DNA of 55,499 nucleotides. Origin: a virus. Shown here piece by piece: positions 8,232 through 17,264 of this stretch (its first letter is position 1; every line of letters starts with the position of its first letter). Under the pieces are notes generated by a model that was given only the letters and a program-made list of their open reading frames with translations, searched no databases and was not told where the DNA came from. The position numbers were made by a program, and so were the translations under genes. The stretch is from positions 1-55,499 of the IMG/VR virus record IMGVR_UViG_3300013094_000003; one strand, given 5' to 3'.

Positions 8232-8420
8232 ATGTGGTATAATAAAAAGGAAAATATTATAAAAATGATAGTTGTTATTTTAGTAATCATACTTGGTATA
8301 AGTTCAGCTTATTTTCTTGGTGATGATAACCCTGTAGAAGAAATTGCAGAAAAGGTAATACAAGAAAAAACTGGGGGTAAGATAGATTTAACTCCGAATA
8401 GTCCAGAACCTAAAAAATAA
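8232..8420 (+). CDS. Small one-segment membrane protein, lysis-associated
   Basis: 62 aa with one transmembrane helix (about residues 11-30, KMIVVILVIILGISSAYFLG) and an acidic tail ending KIDLTPNSPEPKK. Proteins of this build are common next to phage endolysins. It could be a holin or a spanin-like accessory. The chosen ATG lacks a well-spaced Shine-Dalgarno; Met12 at 8265 is an alternative. The start codon region contains TGGTATAAT (8235-8243), which may be a chance -10 element. Confidence 0.6.
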   Translation: MWYNKKENIIKMIVVILVIILGISSAYFLGDDNPVEEIAEKVIQEKTGGKIDLTPNSPEPKK

Positions 8421-8436
8421 TTAAATAAAGACGTAT

Positions 8437-8453
8437 TGCCTATTTTTTAGGCA
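8437..8453. other. Small hairpin between convergent genes
   Basis: TGCCTA (8437-8442), loop TTTTT, TAGGCA (8448-8453). It lies in the 105-nt gap between the lysis cassette and the opposing cold-shock gene. There is no U-tract after either arm, so termination is uncertain. Confidence 0.35.
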
Positions 8454-8525
8454 GTGTTCAAAAGCTTGGAAAACTAACCTTTGCTAGCTTAATACACAAA
8501 GTTATTAAGATTTTTTGTGGATTGT

Positions 8526-8732
8526 TTAATTTATGAGTTTAATGTTGATAGCAAATACTTTTTCTTTTTTACTCGCTAGCTCATACTCTACTTTCTGATT
8601 CTTTTTTATCTTTTCTATACCTGATGTTTTAAGATTATTCTCATGAACAAAGACATCTTTTGTTCCATCATCAGGTTTAATAAATCCATATTTACTATCG
8701 GTAGAATAAAACTTAACAACTCCTGTTTTCAT
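8526..8732 (-). CDS. Cold-shock domain protein (CspA-like)
   Basis: 68 aa with one cold-shock OB-fold. RNP1-like KYGFIKP (14-20) and RNP2-like DVFVH (26-30) are both present. It is the last gene of the leftward block, behind the large virion proteins, and convergent with the lysis genes. Cold-shock proteins bind single-stranded RNA/DNA and act as RNA chaperones or antiterminators. The divergent, Lys-rich sequence differs from usual chromosomal CspA, so it is probably a resident phage gene. It may melt phage RNAs or antagonise termination; that role is inferred. Confidence 0.8.
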   Translation of the reverse strand: MKTGVVKFYSTDSKYGFIKPDDGTKDVFVHENNLKTSGIEKIKKNQKVEYELASKKEKVFAINIKLIN

Positions 8733-8776
8733 GAATATAATTCATTAGTTAAATATTCACCTTAAAATAACATTTT

Positions 8777-11023
8777 TTATTCTTGATTGCCATTTAAAAC
8801 ATTATATAAAGTTGGTAAATAATTAGGTTTAGTATATTTAACACCATAATCTTTAGTTAATAAATCCCTAGCATAAATAGGATCAGTTAATGCCTTCTCA
8901 AATATTTCATAATTTCGATTTGGGACTGTTATTCCTTTTAAGCGTTGAGGAATAAAAGGAAGTTTTCTAATACCAGGAAGATCACCCCAAGCAGTATAAG
9001 GAGTTAAATTTTCTTCTCCTAAATACTTTTTTACCCTTTGTGTTATTCTCCCTTTTGGCTCTGTTGCCGAACCAAAAGCAGAGTTACCCCTCGCTACTTC
9101 CGCTCTATTTTTCAAGTATTCGTTAATTTGCTTAAATACCCCTAGTTCTTCAGGAGAATAGATAGCATCAAGTTTATGACCTCTTTCCCTTAAAAATTGA
9201 CTAGATTTATCATAAGTCGGTAAATTATGATCAGTAGCCTTTCCAAGGTACATATCCCTAAAATAAGCCTTAGTTAATTTCTCTGCCGGTGTTCCTTTTA
9301 CCTGCTGCATATAATTAACTACACTAGCCTTAGGCGATGCCATGATATTGCGAGGTAAATCATCAACAGGAACTCTATAGGCATCCCATTCATCCTTTGA
9401 TACAAATTTTTTAAGTAGTTTATCTCTATTGATTTTATTAATCTCAGGAGAATGTTCCTTGTAAACTTGTCGATGAGCTAATCCTTCAGGAGTTGCTTCT
9501 AAATCTACTTCTAAAGCTTTTTTCTGTTTGGTAAAATGCCTAATTAGCGAATCATTACCACCCTTTGCAGACCTTTTTAACTCTGTAATATTATTGCCGA
9601 TCTCTGTAATTGCCTTATCAATATGACCTGGACTATAATGTCCGCTTTCTAAAGTAGCAATTTTCTCTTTTAAATCACCAATTTTTGAAATTTTTCCACG
9701 AAAACCAGGCATTAATTCATTTAGTATCTGATCTTTAGCTTGAAAACTTAAACCAGGATATTCCTTTTCTACCTGCGTAATTATTTTATTTACTTCTTTT
9801 TCAAGCTCTGTAAGTTCTGTTTTAGATTTTTCTGCTAGCCTTTTATATTTATCAGGTAACAAAGATTTATTCTTATTTAATCCCTTTTCTATATCGCCAA
9901 GCTCTTTGGCTACAGCTTGCTCCGTATAATTATTTAAATTTTCAGTAGGATATAAATTAGGTGATTCTTCCAGTTTTGCATACAATGGACTTGCTGCTTT
10001 TTCCCTTGCCTTTTCTAGCTTTCCCAGTTTTTTACTAATTACTTCTCTCCCTGCTTCTCCTACTTCTATCTGTGTTGGATTTGACTCACTGCCGATGTTA
10101 TTTAGTTTCCTACGTAAAATCTCATCATTAGCAGTCATTTTACTCTGTATTCCGGTAAAATTTGGAGCATAAGCATTATGTAAATTTGATATATCATTAT
10201 GTAAAGCTACTTCTGCCGTAACAGGAATAACATCAAGGCCCTCAGGATTAAAGTTCATTAAGTTATCAAGCCCTTTTTCTTTAGTAGTATCCTTAAATAA
10301 AGCACTAACCTTTTTTTCTCCTCTTTTAATTGGATTAAAATGGTCTCTCAATGCACTATTAGTTCTAGAAACGCCCCGTCTTCCCGCATAAGTAGTAAGA
10401 TCGGCAACTATTGGATTAACACCTCCATATTCTTGTAGCAATCCACTTCCAAGCCCTGTTGCTCCTTCAATAGCCATATTTGCAAGTTTTGCTTTCTTTG
10501 CCCACGCCCCAGGAACTGCAAAATCTATACCATGACCTATCATCCCTTGTATTTGATCTGGTGCTTCTGCATCTAAATTAAATCCAGCTTCCTTAAATAT
10601 TGGTCTAGTAATACGATTGGAGGGACGACCAATATTTTCTTCGCTAAAATAATCAGGTTTTTGGCTAAATTCTCTAAACTTCCGAGACCAATCATTCTTA
10701 TCTTCTTCATCATTTCCAATAATGCTATGATCAAATACGTCAATAGGGTTTTGTTCTTCATAGTCTGCTAATTTTCCTGCTATCCATTTTGCTCCTCTTT
10801 CTCCTGCATATGCAAGATCATGTGCTAAATCAATAGGGTATCTTGAAATTACATCTGCGGTCTTGTTTACTAAATAAGGATACTCATCATTATCTACAGC
10901 TTCTCTTTCATATTCGTTAGGAGTTGATATTTCATATTTTGAGAGATCAAATTTTTTAACAATAGGTATCTCATTTTCTTGAGGATTCTGAATTTTATAT
11001 TTAGAAAGATCAAATTTTGCCAT
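8777..11023 (-). CDS. Large internal virion / ejection-type protein
   Basis: 748 aa, charged and mainly helical. The N-terminus carries a duplicated short motif, MAKFDLSKYKIQN and VKKFDLSKYEIST, about 20 residues apart, which may be a docking or cleavage motif. The middle (about 320-500) is rich in Lys/Glu heptads. A glycine/alanine stretch (about 185-205) precedes it. Large, low-complexity helical proteins at the end of the structural genes in podoviruses are usually internal proteins ejected with DNA. It starts 1 nt after the stop of the next protein in the operon. Function inferred from size and context. Confidence 0.6.
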   Translation of the reverse strand: MAKFDLSKYKIQNPQENEIPIVKKFDLSKYEISTPNEYEREAVDNDEYPYLVNKTADVISRYPIDLAHDLAYAGERGAKWIAGKLADYEEQNPIDVFDHSIIGNDEEDKNDWSRKFREFSQKPDYFSEENIGRPSNRITRPIFKEAGFNLDAEAPDQIQGMIGHGIDFAVPGAWAKKAKLANMAIEGATGLGSGLLQEYGGVNPIVADLTTYAGRRGVSRTNSALRDHFNPIKRGEKKVSALFKDTTKEKGLDNLMNFNPEGLDVIPVTAEVALHNDISNLHNAYAPNFTGIQSKMTANDEILRRKLNNIGSESNPTQIEVGEAGREVISKKLGKLEKAREKAASPLYAKLEESPNLYPTENLNNYTEQAVAKELGDIEKGLNKNKSLLPDKYKRLAEKSKTELTELEKEVNKIITQVEKEYPGLSFQAKDQILNELMPGFRGKISKIGDLKEKIATLESGHYSPGHIDKAITEIGNNITELKRSAKGGNDSLIRHFTKQKKALEVDLEATPEGLAHRQVYKEHSPEINKINRDKLLKKFVSKDEWDAYRVPVDDLPRNIMASPKASVVNYMQQVKGTPAEKLTKAYFRDMYLGKATDHNLPTYDKSSQFLRERGHKLDAIYSPEELGVFKQINEYLKNRAEVARGNSAFGSATEPKGRITQRVKKYLGEENLTPYTAWGDLPGIRKLPFIPQRLKGITVPNRNYEIFEKALTDPIYARDLLTKDYGVKYTKPNYLPTLYNVLNGNQE

Positions 11024-11024
11024 T

Positions 11025-11984
11025 CTATTTCCTAATTAAATTTGGATGATCTTTCATAGCTAGCTCTACTTCATCAGCAGGAACACCAAAATATTGATTG
11101 GTATTAGGATCGTATAATCTCACTTTAGGCGTATCATTTTTATTTGTTTCTCTCGAATCTAGTCCTGCTTCTTCTGCGTCTCTAAGCATGATTTTCTGCA
11201 TTTTCTGCAATATAGCTAAATTATTTTCATCTGATTTGTATGGTGAGATATGCGGTAGTGATTCAAATTCAACTTGATTGGTATAATTCATTAACTTATT
11301 AGAATAACCCGCTAGCAATGAACCTAAAGTCTCTATTTCCTCCTGTTCAGGTGTAAATTGTGTTAACCCAACGCCCTTTGAAAATCTTTTAATCAACCCT
11401 GCTTCTCCTTTAGAATCCACGCCTGTAGCTTTGGCTAAAGCCTGATTTTTATTAATAGTAGTTACTGCATCATCAATTGTACGTTTTAGTCCTTCCAATC
11501 CTAATTTGTGTTTTTTATCAAAAGGAGTTTCTTTTTTCTCTGTAGCTTTTGCAAATTTTGCCAATAAAGAGTTATTATGATACCTCTTCTTCTCCTCCAA
11601 TGCCCTCTCCTGGAATTTATGATTCCAGGCTTTTTCTTCTCTAGCATTTTCTAACGCTTCTTGTGCTCTTTGATGTTGTAGAATTTGATTTGCTAGCTCA
11701 TTATTTTCTTGGATTGCAGTTTTTTTCTGATCACTAAAAGTTTTTAAAGCAGGAGTAAGTATACGCCCGAGAACCCCTAAATTATTATTAAAACCACGCT
11801 GGACAGGTTCTTTTGATAAAGCTTCACTCATAGTTAATATTGCATTATGTATCGAATCAAAATATTGCTGACGTGATGGTTCAAAACTATTTCTTGATTG
11901 ACCTACGGCTTTTGCTATCCCTTCATCAAAAGGATTTCTTCTCTCTGGGAGATTCTGTACCTGATTTAATATTTCTTCTTCCAT
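11025..11984 (-). CDS. Coiled-coil virion protein, ejection-type candidate
   Basis: 319 aa, strongly helical with a Glu/Lys/Gln-rich coiled coil (about residues 80-160). The N-terminus contains RRNPFDEGIAKAVGQSR, a segment type seen in phage internal proteins. No membrane segments. It lies in a tight leftward operon, 13 nt behind the 772-aa protein and immediately before the 748-aa protein. Three successive large helical proteins recall the P22 gp7/gp20/gp16 or T7 gp14/15/16 arrangement, though no sequence match is evident. Confidence 0.55.
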   Translation of the reverse strand: MEEEILNQVQNLPERRNPFDEGIAKAVGQSRNSFEPSRQQYFDSIHNAILTMSEALSKEPVQRGFNNNLGVLGRILTPALKTFSDQKKTAIQENNELANQILQHQRAQEALENAREEKAWNHKFQERALEEKKRYHNNSLLAKFAKATEKKETPFDKKHKLGLEGLKRTIDDAVTTINKNQALAKATGVDSKGEAGLIKRFSKGVGLTQFTPEQEEIETLGSLLAGYSNKLMNYTNQVEFESLPHISPYKSDENNLAILQKMQKIMLRDAEEAGLDSRETNKNDTPKVRLYDPNTNQYFGVPADEVELAMKDHPNLIRK

Positions 11985-11997
11985 AATTTATATATCT

Positions 11998-14316
11998 TTA
12001 AATTGCTTTATACGGTCTAGCTTGAAAACTATAACCATCTACTATATTTTGCCCATATCTTCTAACCGGCATTATATTTTTTAAATTTGGATCGTTTATG
12101 TAATAACCTGGATCGTTACTAAAGTTCTGTTTCCAGAGATGCAGAATGCTGTTATCCATTCCATATACTCCGTTTTTCTTATATATGTTAGCATTTTCAG
12201 GATTAGCTCTCATATTATTCTGATAATTATTATACCAAGCTTGTTTTTCAGCTATTAATCTTTGCTTTTCATTTTGCTCATGAATTTGAGCGAGCTGCTC
12301 ATTATATTTTTTTTTATATTCCTTTTCTTGATTCTGTAAAATTATTCTTTGAGCTTCTAGGTTTCCTTTGTTTTCTTTTGGTACTGGAACATTTATTTGT
12401 TGCAAGTTATTTAAAGATACAGAATCTGGAAACATATTAGGATTATTAAAAACATAAGGTTTAGCTAATGTTGTTTGATGTGTTAGATCGTGCATGCCCG
12501 GTACTCCTATATATTTAGGATTATTAATAATCTCTTCAGGAGTTTGATTAGGAAAATAGCTTTTCCATTCAGCATTTAAATTTTTCCCCGTTTTCTTAAC
12601 TGTATTTACATAATTATTATACCATTGTTGTTTTTTGGCTCTTAATTCATCTAATGCTTGCTTTCTTTTATTTTCTTCAGCTATCTTCAAAACCATCTGC
12701 CTTTCCTGCTCTTTACGTCTTGCCTCATCTTTTTTCCTTTTTTGCAGCTTAATATTCTCAAAATCAGCATAATTCTTGATACCTCCCATATCCTGATTTA
12801 GGTTGCTCTCAAGCTCCGTCTCACTATGACTGACAGGTACAGTTTGCGCATATTGTGCCAAAGCATGAATATTAGGCCTTAAAGACGGCGTATAAACAGA
12901 GGGGTTACTACTAACATTGGGATTGGCAAAAATACTGCTAATTTCTGGGCTTACATTGTATTTGACAATATCGCTACCCGAACCTTGTGGCCATTCCTGA
13001 TTTCTTTGTTCTTCAAAACTCTCCCGCCTCTGATTTAACTCATCTTGCGTATTTAGCCATTTATCTACTCCGAGCTGGTTCATTCCGCTAATCTTGCCAA
13101 GTACGTCCTGATATTCAGATAATCCTTGCTGACCTAAACTATTTAACTGGTTTAAATCATTCATGTCGCCTTTATTTAAACTGCTCATTCTTCCACGAAG
13201 TACATCCTGCAACAGGTTGTTTCTATTACCAAAACGATTTTTAGCGATTCTATTAATAGCATCCTCGGTTTGTGATAAATGTGATTGTGATCCATAAGTA
13301 CCTTTTCGCTCATGATCCATGCTGATTCTAGCTTTTTCGGCCTTTAAAAGACGTTTTGTATCTTCATCAAGCCTATCTACTTGTGGATCATAAATTGTAG
13401 GTAAATCGTTAATACTGCGTGTTCCGACATTCTCTCGCCCCATTAACGAGCCATAAAGCTTATCTCTTTCTTCTCTTGAGGAATCATTATAATCATGACT
13501 TAAATCCCCTAGCAGGCGATGCGATACCGATAAATCTTCTGGTACATTAGCTAGTTGCTGACCGCTATAACTGGGAGTAGGGCTATTATAAAGATTTAGC
13601 CCTTTTTCAAGCACTTTAATTGCTGCTGCCTCACCATAAGGTCCCATGTCATCAGGATTACTCCCGCTATTTACTATATTGTACAAAGCCTTCATCTTTT
13701 GTTTTGGGGCGTTTAATTCTTCATAAAACCTATTTTTATCTACCGAATTTGCTAGATGTGAATATATATGCTGCTGATTGCCAAATTGTCCCAGCATATT
13801 AGTAAGTCCCGCTCTCTTTGCTTTTTCTGCGTTACCAAGTGCATTTAAATTATTTCCGAGTCCTTGATTAAATTCAGAGTCAAAGCTTTGTGCATCTTGA
13901 CTCAGTGCATCTATACCAACACGAGATAAATCAAGACCTTTATTTAAGGTCTTGTTAAATTTATTATAAAAAGCAGGTTGTCTGTTGTTAACTTGATTAC
14001 CAAACTGTTTTCCCATCAACCTCCATCCGGTATTACCCACCCCTCTTTGACCTGATGAGAGTATATCTAATAAAGAGGTTTTTTGCCCCTCATTAAAACC
14101 TTGTGGAGTTCTATTAAAAACGCTGTTTGCTTCCACAGAATAAGGAGCTGGAGCGTTATTAAACCTATCCTCTAATTCCCTTTTCTTCTGCGTTAAAACA
14201 GACATTGGCACACTGGTCTTTCCCCTATATACAGGAGTGGGGTTACTTACCATTCGCCCTACATCACGATTCATAATCCCAAGTGCCTGTTCTCTTAGGT
14301 CATTTAAGTTTTTCAT
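11998..14316 (-). CDS. Large Asn/Gln-rich internal virion protein
   Basis: 772 aa, very rich in Asn and Gln, with many helical segments. There is an internal repeat: KKQQWYNNYVNTVKK (about 560-575) and EKQAWYNNYQNNMRAN (about 690-705), each followed by a region ending in a Pro/Tyr-rich 'NNPKY' or 'NDPNL' turn, giving two copies of a roughly 120-residue unit. It starts 1 nt after the upstream 640-aa gene. Probably an internal or ejection protein; I know no catalytic motif in it. Confidence 0.6.
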   Translation of the reverse strand: MKNLNDLREQALGIMNRDVGRMVSNPTPVYRGKTSVPMSVLTQKKRELEDRFNNAPAPYSVEANSVFNRTPQGFNEGQKTSLLDILSSGQRGVGNTGWRLMGKQFGNQVNNRQPAFYNKFNKTLNKGLDLSRVGIDALSQDAQSFDSEFNQGLGNNLNALGNAEKAKRAGLTNMLGQFGNQQHIYSHLANSVDKNRFYEELNAPKQKMKALYNIVNSGSNPDDMGPYGEAAAIKVLEKGLNLYNSPTPSYSGQQLANVPEDLSVSHRLLGDLSHDYNDSSREERDKLYGSLMGRENVGTRSINDLPTIYDPQVDRLDEDTKRLLKAEKARISMDHERKGTYGSQSHLSQTEDAINRIAKNRFGNRNNLLQDVLRGRMSSLNKGDMNDLNQLNSLGQQGLSEYQDVLGKISGMNQLGVDKWLNTQDELNQRRESFEEQRNQEWPQGSGSDIVKYNVSPEISSIFANPNVSSNPSVYTPSLRPNIHALAQYAQTVPVSHSETELESNLNQDMGGIKNYADFENIKLQKRKKDEARRKEQERQMVLKIAEENKRKQALDELRAKKQQWYNNYVNTVKKTGKNLNAEWKSYFPNQTPEEIINNPKYIGVPGMHDLTHQTTLAKPYVFNNPNMFPDSVSLNNLQQINVPVPKENKGNLEAQRIILQNQEKEYKKKYNEQLAQIHEQNEKQRLIAEKQAWYNNYQNNMRANPENANIYKKNGVYGMDNSILHLWKQNFSNDPGYYINDPNLKNIMPVRRYGQNIVDGYSFQARPYKAI

Positions 14317-14317
14317 G

Positions 14318-16240
14318 CTAACCCATTAAATAATTTTGTAAAGATTTTGCCTTAGGTGGTAATGTAACTTGCCCCCCTCTCTTGTGTTTGCGAAGATTTT
14401 CTCTAAAAACATCAAGTTTACGTGCTCCAGCTGCATTATTACCATCCCCTAAATCAGACACTGTTGATGCATCAAATACATATTCTCCATCGCTAAGTCT
14501 TGCATTAATTAAATCATCCTGACCACCGCTATTACCTTTCAAATAACCTATAGGACTTCTAGGGTAATAGGTTTCTTCCATCAGATAAGCATAAGGACTA
14601 TGAGCACTACCGCCGCCTTTCATTCTAACCGGCCTACCTTCTTCATCCTCATACTCAAGCCAACGACCGGTTCTTGCAAACTCTTCTGGTGATAAAACTC
14701 GTCTCCGAACAGAACCCATGTTCTTTATATCTTCTTCTAGTTCCTTTTCTTTTTTCTTTTTTTTCCTTTTTTCCTTTTCCTCTTCAAGTTTTTCTTTTTC
14801 TTCTTCACGTGCTTTTTCTATTTTTGCATCTTCTAGAACTTCTGCTATTGTTTGACGAGAGGCGTTTTTATATCTTCTTTCTTCGTCTGCTTTTTGTTCG
14901 GGAGTTTTTTCCTTTGGGCGGTTTTTATAATTTAAATACAGAGTTCCTAAACCCAATAATTTTTCTGGTTCCGATAAATAATCCATTGTATTATCGGCTA
15001 GTTTTTCCCAAAAACCTCTATCATCCTTATATTTATTTTTCTTTGTAGAATAAGTATTAATATGATTATTATAATAATTGTTATAGTAATTTCTTTCACG
15101 AGCCTTATATTTAGCTTTTTCTTCATCTCCTGCACTGATACCTACGTTTGGTGGTAAAAAGTTATAAGTTTGCGGTAGAGTTCTATTATTATCTGTATTA
15201 ACAGGTTTATAATTCAAGATACCATTTTCAACAGTATCATAAGGAGTTTGAGGCTCATATCTATTGGAAGGTTGAGGATTTAAAAGTTTATTTTCAATAA
15301 TTTTATAAGGAGTTTGAGGTTTATAATCTATTGGTTTATTTAAACTCGTCTCAACAGCTCTATAAGAATTTATAGGCTTATATTCTTGTATTGGTTTATA
15401 ACTATTTAAAGTTATTTGAGGGTTATAGCCATTGGTAAATGGAGAAGAATAATTTAAATTATTTTGAAAGGAAAATTGAGAATTTGCTCCGGAATATCCC
15501 TGTCTAAATGGAGCAGAGGATGTACCTCCCGGAGCAAATTCTCTAAGTCCGGTAGCAGGATTTATCGTACCACTACCTCCTAAACTCTTTAATATGTGAG
15601 CTTCAATAGGATTAATATGGGCAAGCTCAGTATCGCCGTTTCTTCCGTGTCTTCGAATCAGATCGGCAAGTTTTGGTAAGTCCTCATCACCGACAGAGCC
15701 ACCTCTTTTAAATGAAGATTGTATTGGCTTATTATTAGTCATTCCATGAGCTTTTTCATAAAAATAACCTGGACTATCGTTAAATTGGTAATTTTTAAAA
15801 ATATTTTCAACAAACCTTTCTACTTGATTTTTTTCTGCTTCATTCAAATTTAAACTATTACCAATCTCAGTAAATTTGTTTATCAACGTTGGTTCGTCTA
15901 ACTTGCCATTATTTGCATTTAGTGCTTCATTAATGACCATTTGCGATAATTCTTTAGCTTTATTTACTATATCGCTTCTAACAGCTTCTTCTTCACCAAT
16001 AACATCTACTAAGCGTGGAAAGTTAGAATTTCCTTTTTCTACCGCTCCACCTTCTCTAAAAGAATATTGTTGTCCGTCGGTATCGTAAGCATTCCCATAA
16101 GACATATAAGGATCATCATAACCTCCATCTTCATAATGAGAATCAGGCATTTGATTGTCTTGATAAGGGTTTGAATTGTAAGGCTCGGAAGTATTATATG
16201 GAGTGTTATAAGTATTTAAATATGGATCGTAATTTTGCAT
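14318..16240 (-). CDS. Virion protein with GTINP and DGEYVFDAS motifs
   Basis: 640 aa, first gene of the leftward structural operon. Two motif blocks widespread in podovirus virion proteins are visible: AHINPIEAHILKSLGGSGTI (about 205-225) and DGEYVFDASTVSDLGDGNNA (about 595-615) followed by ARKLDVFRENLRKHKRGG. Three GG-x-V turns (EGGAVEKG, RGGSVGDE, RGGQVTLP) separate modules. The centre has degenerate YKPQTPY-type repeats (about 285-345), then a highly charged Lys/Glu helix (about 460-505). The motifs place it with internal/head-associated proteins of unknown exact role. Confidence 0.7.
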   Translation of the reverse strand: MQNYDPYLNTYNTPYNTSEPYNSNPYQDNQMPDSHYEDGGYDDPYMSYGNAYDTDGQQYSFREGGAVEKGNSNFPRLVDVIGEEEAVRSDIVNKAKELSQMVINEALNANNGKLDEPTLINKFTEIGNSLNLNEAEKNQVERFVENIFKNYQFNDSPGYFYEKAHGMTNNKPIQSSFKRGGSVGDEDLPKLADLIRRHGRNGDTELAHINPIEAHILKSLGGSGTINPATGLREFAPGGTSSAPFRQGYSGANSQFSFQNNLNYSSPFTNGYNPQITLNSYKPIQEYKPINSYRAVETSLNKPIDYKPQTPYKIIENKLLNPQPSNRYEPQTPYDTVENGILNYKPVNTDNNRTLPQTYNFLPPNVGISAGDEEKAKYKARERNYYNNYYNNHINTYSTKKNKYKDDRGFWEKLADNTMDYLSEPEKLLGLGTLYLNYKNRPKEKTPEQKADEERRYKNASRQTIAEVLEDAKIEKAREEEKEKLEEEKEKRKKKKKEKELEEDIKNMGSVRRRVLSPEEFARTGRWLEYEDEEGRPVRMKGGGSAHSPYAYLMEETYYPRSPIGYLKGNSGGQDDLINARLSDGEYVFDASTVSDLGDGNNAAGARKLDVFRENLRKHKRGGQVTLPPKAKSLQNYLMG

Positions 16241-16282
16241 CTTGTTTTCCTAAGCTATAATAAAAATAAAAGCTTTATTTCC

Positions 16283-16291
16283 ATTATATCA
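16283..16291 (-). promoter_or_regulatory. Extended -10 promoter candidate for the leftward virion operon
   Basis: On the minus strand the sequence is TGATATAAT, with a perfect -10 hexamer and a TGn extension, 42 nt upstream of the ATG at 16240. No clear -35. Confidence 0.5.
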
Positions 16292-16341
16292 TAAACAATT
16301 TTAATCCATGTTTTTTCGTTATTTTAGTTAGTCATGTTTTC

Positions 16342-16995
16342 TTAAGCTACTTCTTTCTTTTTGCAAAGGGTAAAATATTGATCTACATATTGCTTAATTT
16401 TAATAATACTTTCATCTAATACTTGTCCAATTTTCTTTTGCATTTCTTCATCCCGTAGTACTCTATAGATAAATATTTCCATATCGTTTACTGCATGTTG
16501 CGGATTATAAAGCACATAATCACACCAACTACGACCACAAACATACATATTAAATTGCATTTGTATATAATAATCATTTGGTATAGCTTTTAAACCTTCT
16601 GAAGATATTTGAAGCAACTGCCGGAAATAGTTGTTTGAGTCAGGTACTTTAATTTCTATAAGGCCGTCTTCATCAATTAAGCCATCTGGAGAACAGGCAA
16701 GGTAATCATCTACTATTACTATGCCAACCTCTTTTACAACAGAAAAAGTTTCTATTAGATATTTTGTTTTTGCTATATCTTCAAAATTTAATCCTCTTTG
16801 TATATGAATATTACTAAAACTATCCCCATCAGATTTACAGTGTGTTACTATTTCATTAGCTCTGTCATAACAATATTTGTCCTTAGCAGCTTCAGTGCCA
16901 AGTAACTTGCTAAAACATGAACCGGTAATCTTGCCTAGTCTAAGGTTATGCCATTCATCACTACACTGCTTGATATCAGTTCTGATCTGCAACAT
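16342..16995 (-). CDS. YqaJ-type recombination exonuclease
   Basis: 217 aa from the ATG at 16995, chosen because AGAAAGG sits just upstream and the preceding gene stops at 16998; a longer frame reaches 17061 but would overlap that gene. PD-(D/E)XK nuclease residues of the YqaJ/lambda-exonuclease fold are visible: GLNFE (Glu72), SPDG (Asp104) and EIK (Glu114, Lys116). It should degrade one strand of linear dsDNA to give 3' tails. The ERF annealing protein at 17730-18344 in the same operon is its natural partner, together forming a phage recombination pair. Confidence 0.88.
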   Translation of the reverse strand: MLQIRTDIKQCSDEWHNLRLGKITGSCFSKLLGTEAAKDKYCYDRANEIVTHCKSDGDSFSNIHIQRGLNFEDIAKTKYLIETFSVVKEVGIVIVDDYLACSPDGLIDEDGLIEIKVPDSNNYFRQLLQISSEGLKAIPNDYYIQMQFNMYVCGRSWCDYVLYNPQHAVNDMEIFIYRVLRDEEMQKKIGQVLDESIIKIKQYVDQYFTLCKKKEVA

Positions 16996-16997
16996 AA

Positions 16998-17264
16998 TTA
17001 CCTTTCTTTTGTATAATTTAAGATTTTTTCTGTTAATAATTCCAAATATTCTATGTCGCAAATTCTAGCTAAATTTAAAATAAAAATTAGTTCTAGAATT
17101 AGTATAGATATAGAACTACCCCATTCATGAAAATTACTAAAAACCATCATGTCTACTACAATAATTAAAACAAAAACAAGGTAGAAAAAAATAGTTTTTA
17201 TCTTTTTCCAATAAGATGGCTTTTCTTCAAGATAATCTTCATCTTCAAAATGAAACTCAGTCAT
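16998..17264 (-). CDS. Small two-segment membrane protein, candidate PanT-type toxin
   Basis: 88 aa with an acidic N-terminus (FHFEDEDYLEE) and two hydrophobic helices (about residues 25-45 and 50-70). Its start overlaps the 3' end of the Panacea-domain gene by 8 nt, so the two are translationally coupled. Panacea (DUF4065) proteins are known antitoxins that pair with very diverse small toxins, including membrane-active ones. This makes a toxin role plausible, but no toxin family is recognisable in the sequence. Confidence 0.6.
   Translation of the reverse strand: MTEFHFEDEDYLEEKPSYWKKIKTIFFYLVFVLIIVVDMMVFSNFHEWGSSISILILELIFILNLARICDIEYLELLTEKILNYTKER

Noticed and set aside
8235-8243. TGGTATAAT as a promoter before the lysis-associated membrane gene
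   Set aside because: It overlaps the start codon of that gene, so it could only serve a leaderless or shorter product; kept as a note in that entry.
14674-15048. 124-aa open frame on the plus strand
   Set aside because: Antisense to the Lys/Glu-rich segment of the 640-aa virion gene; its Leu/Phe-rich product is the usual shadow of such codons.
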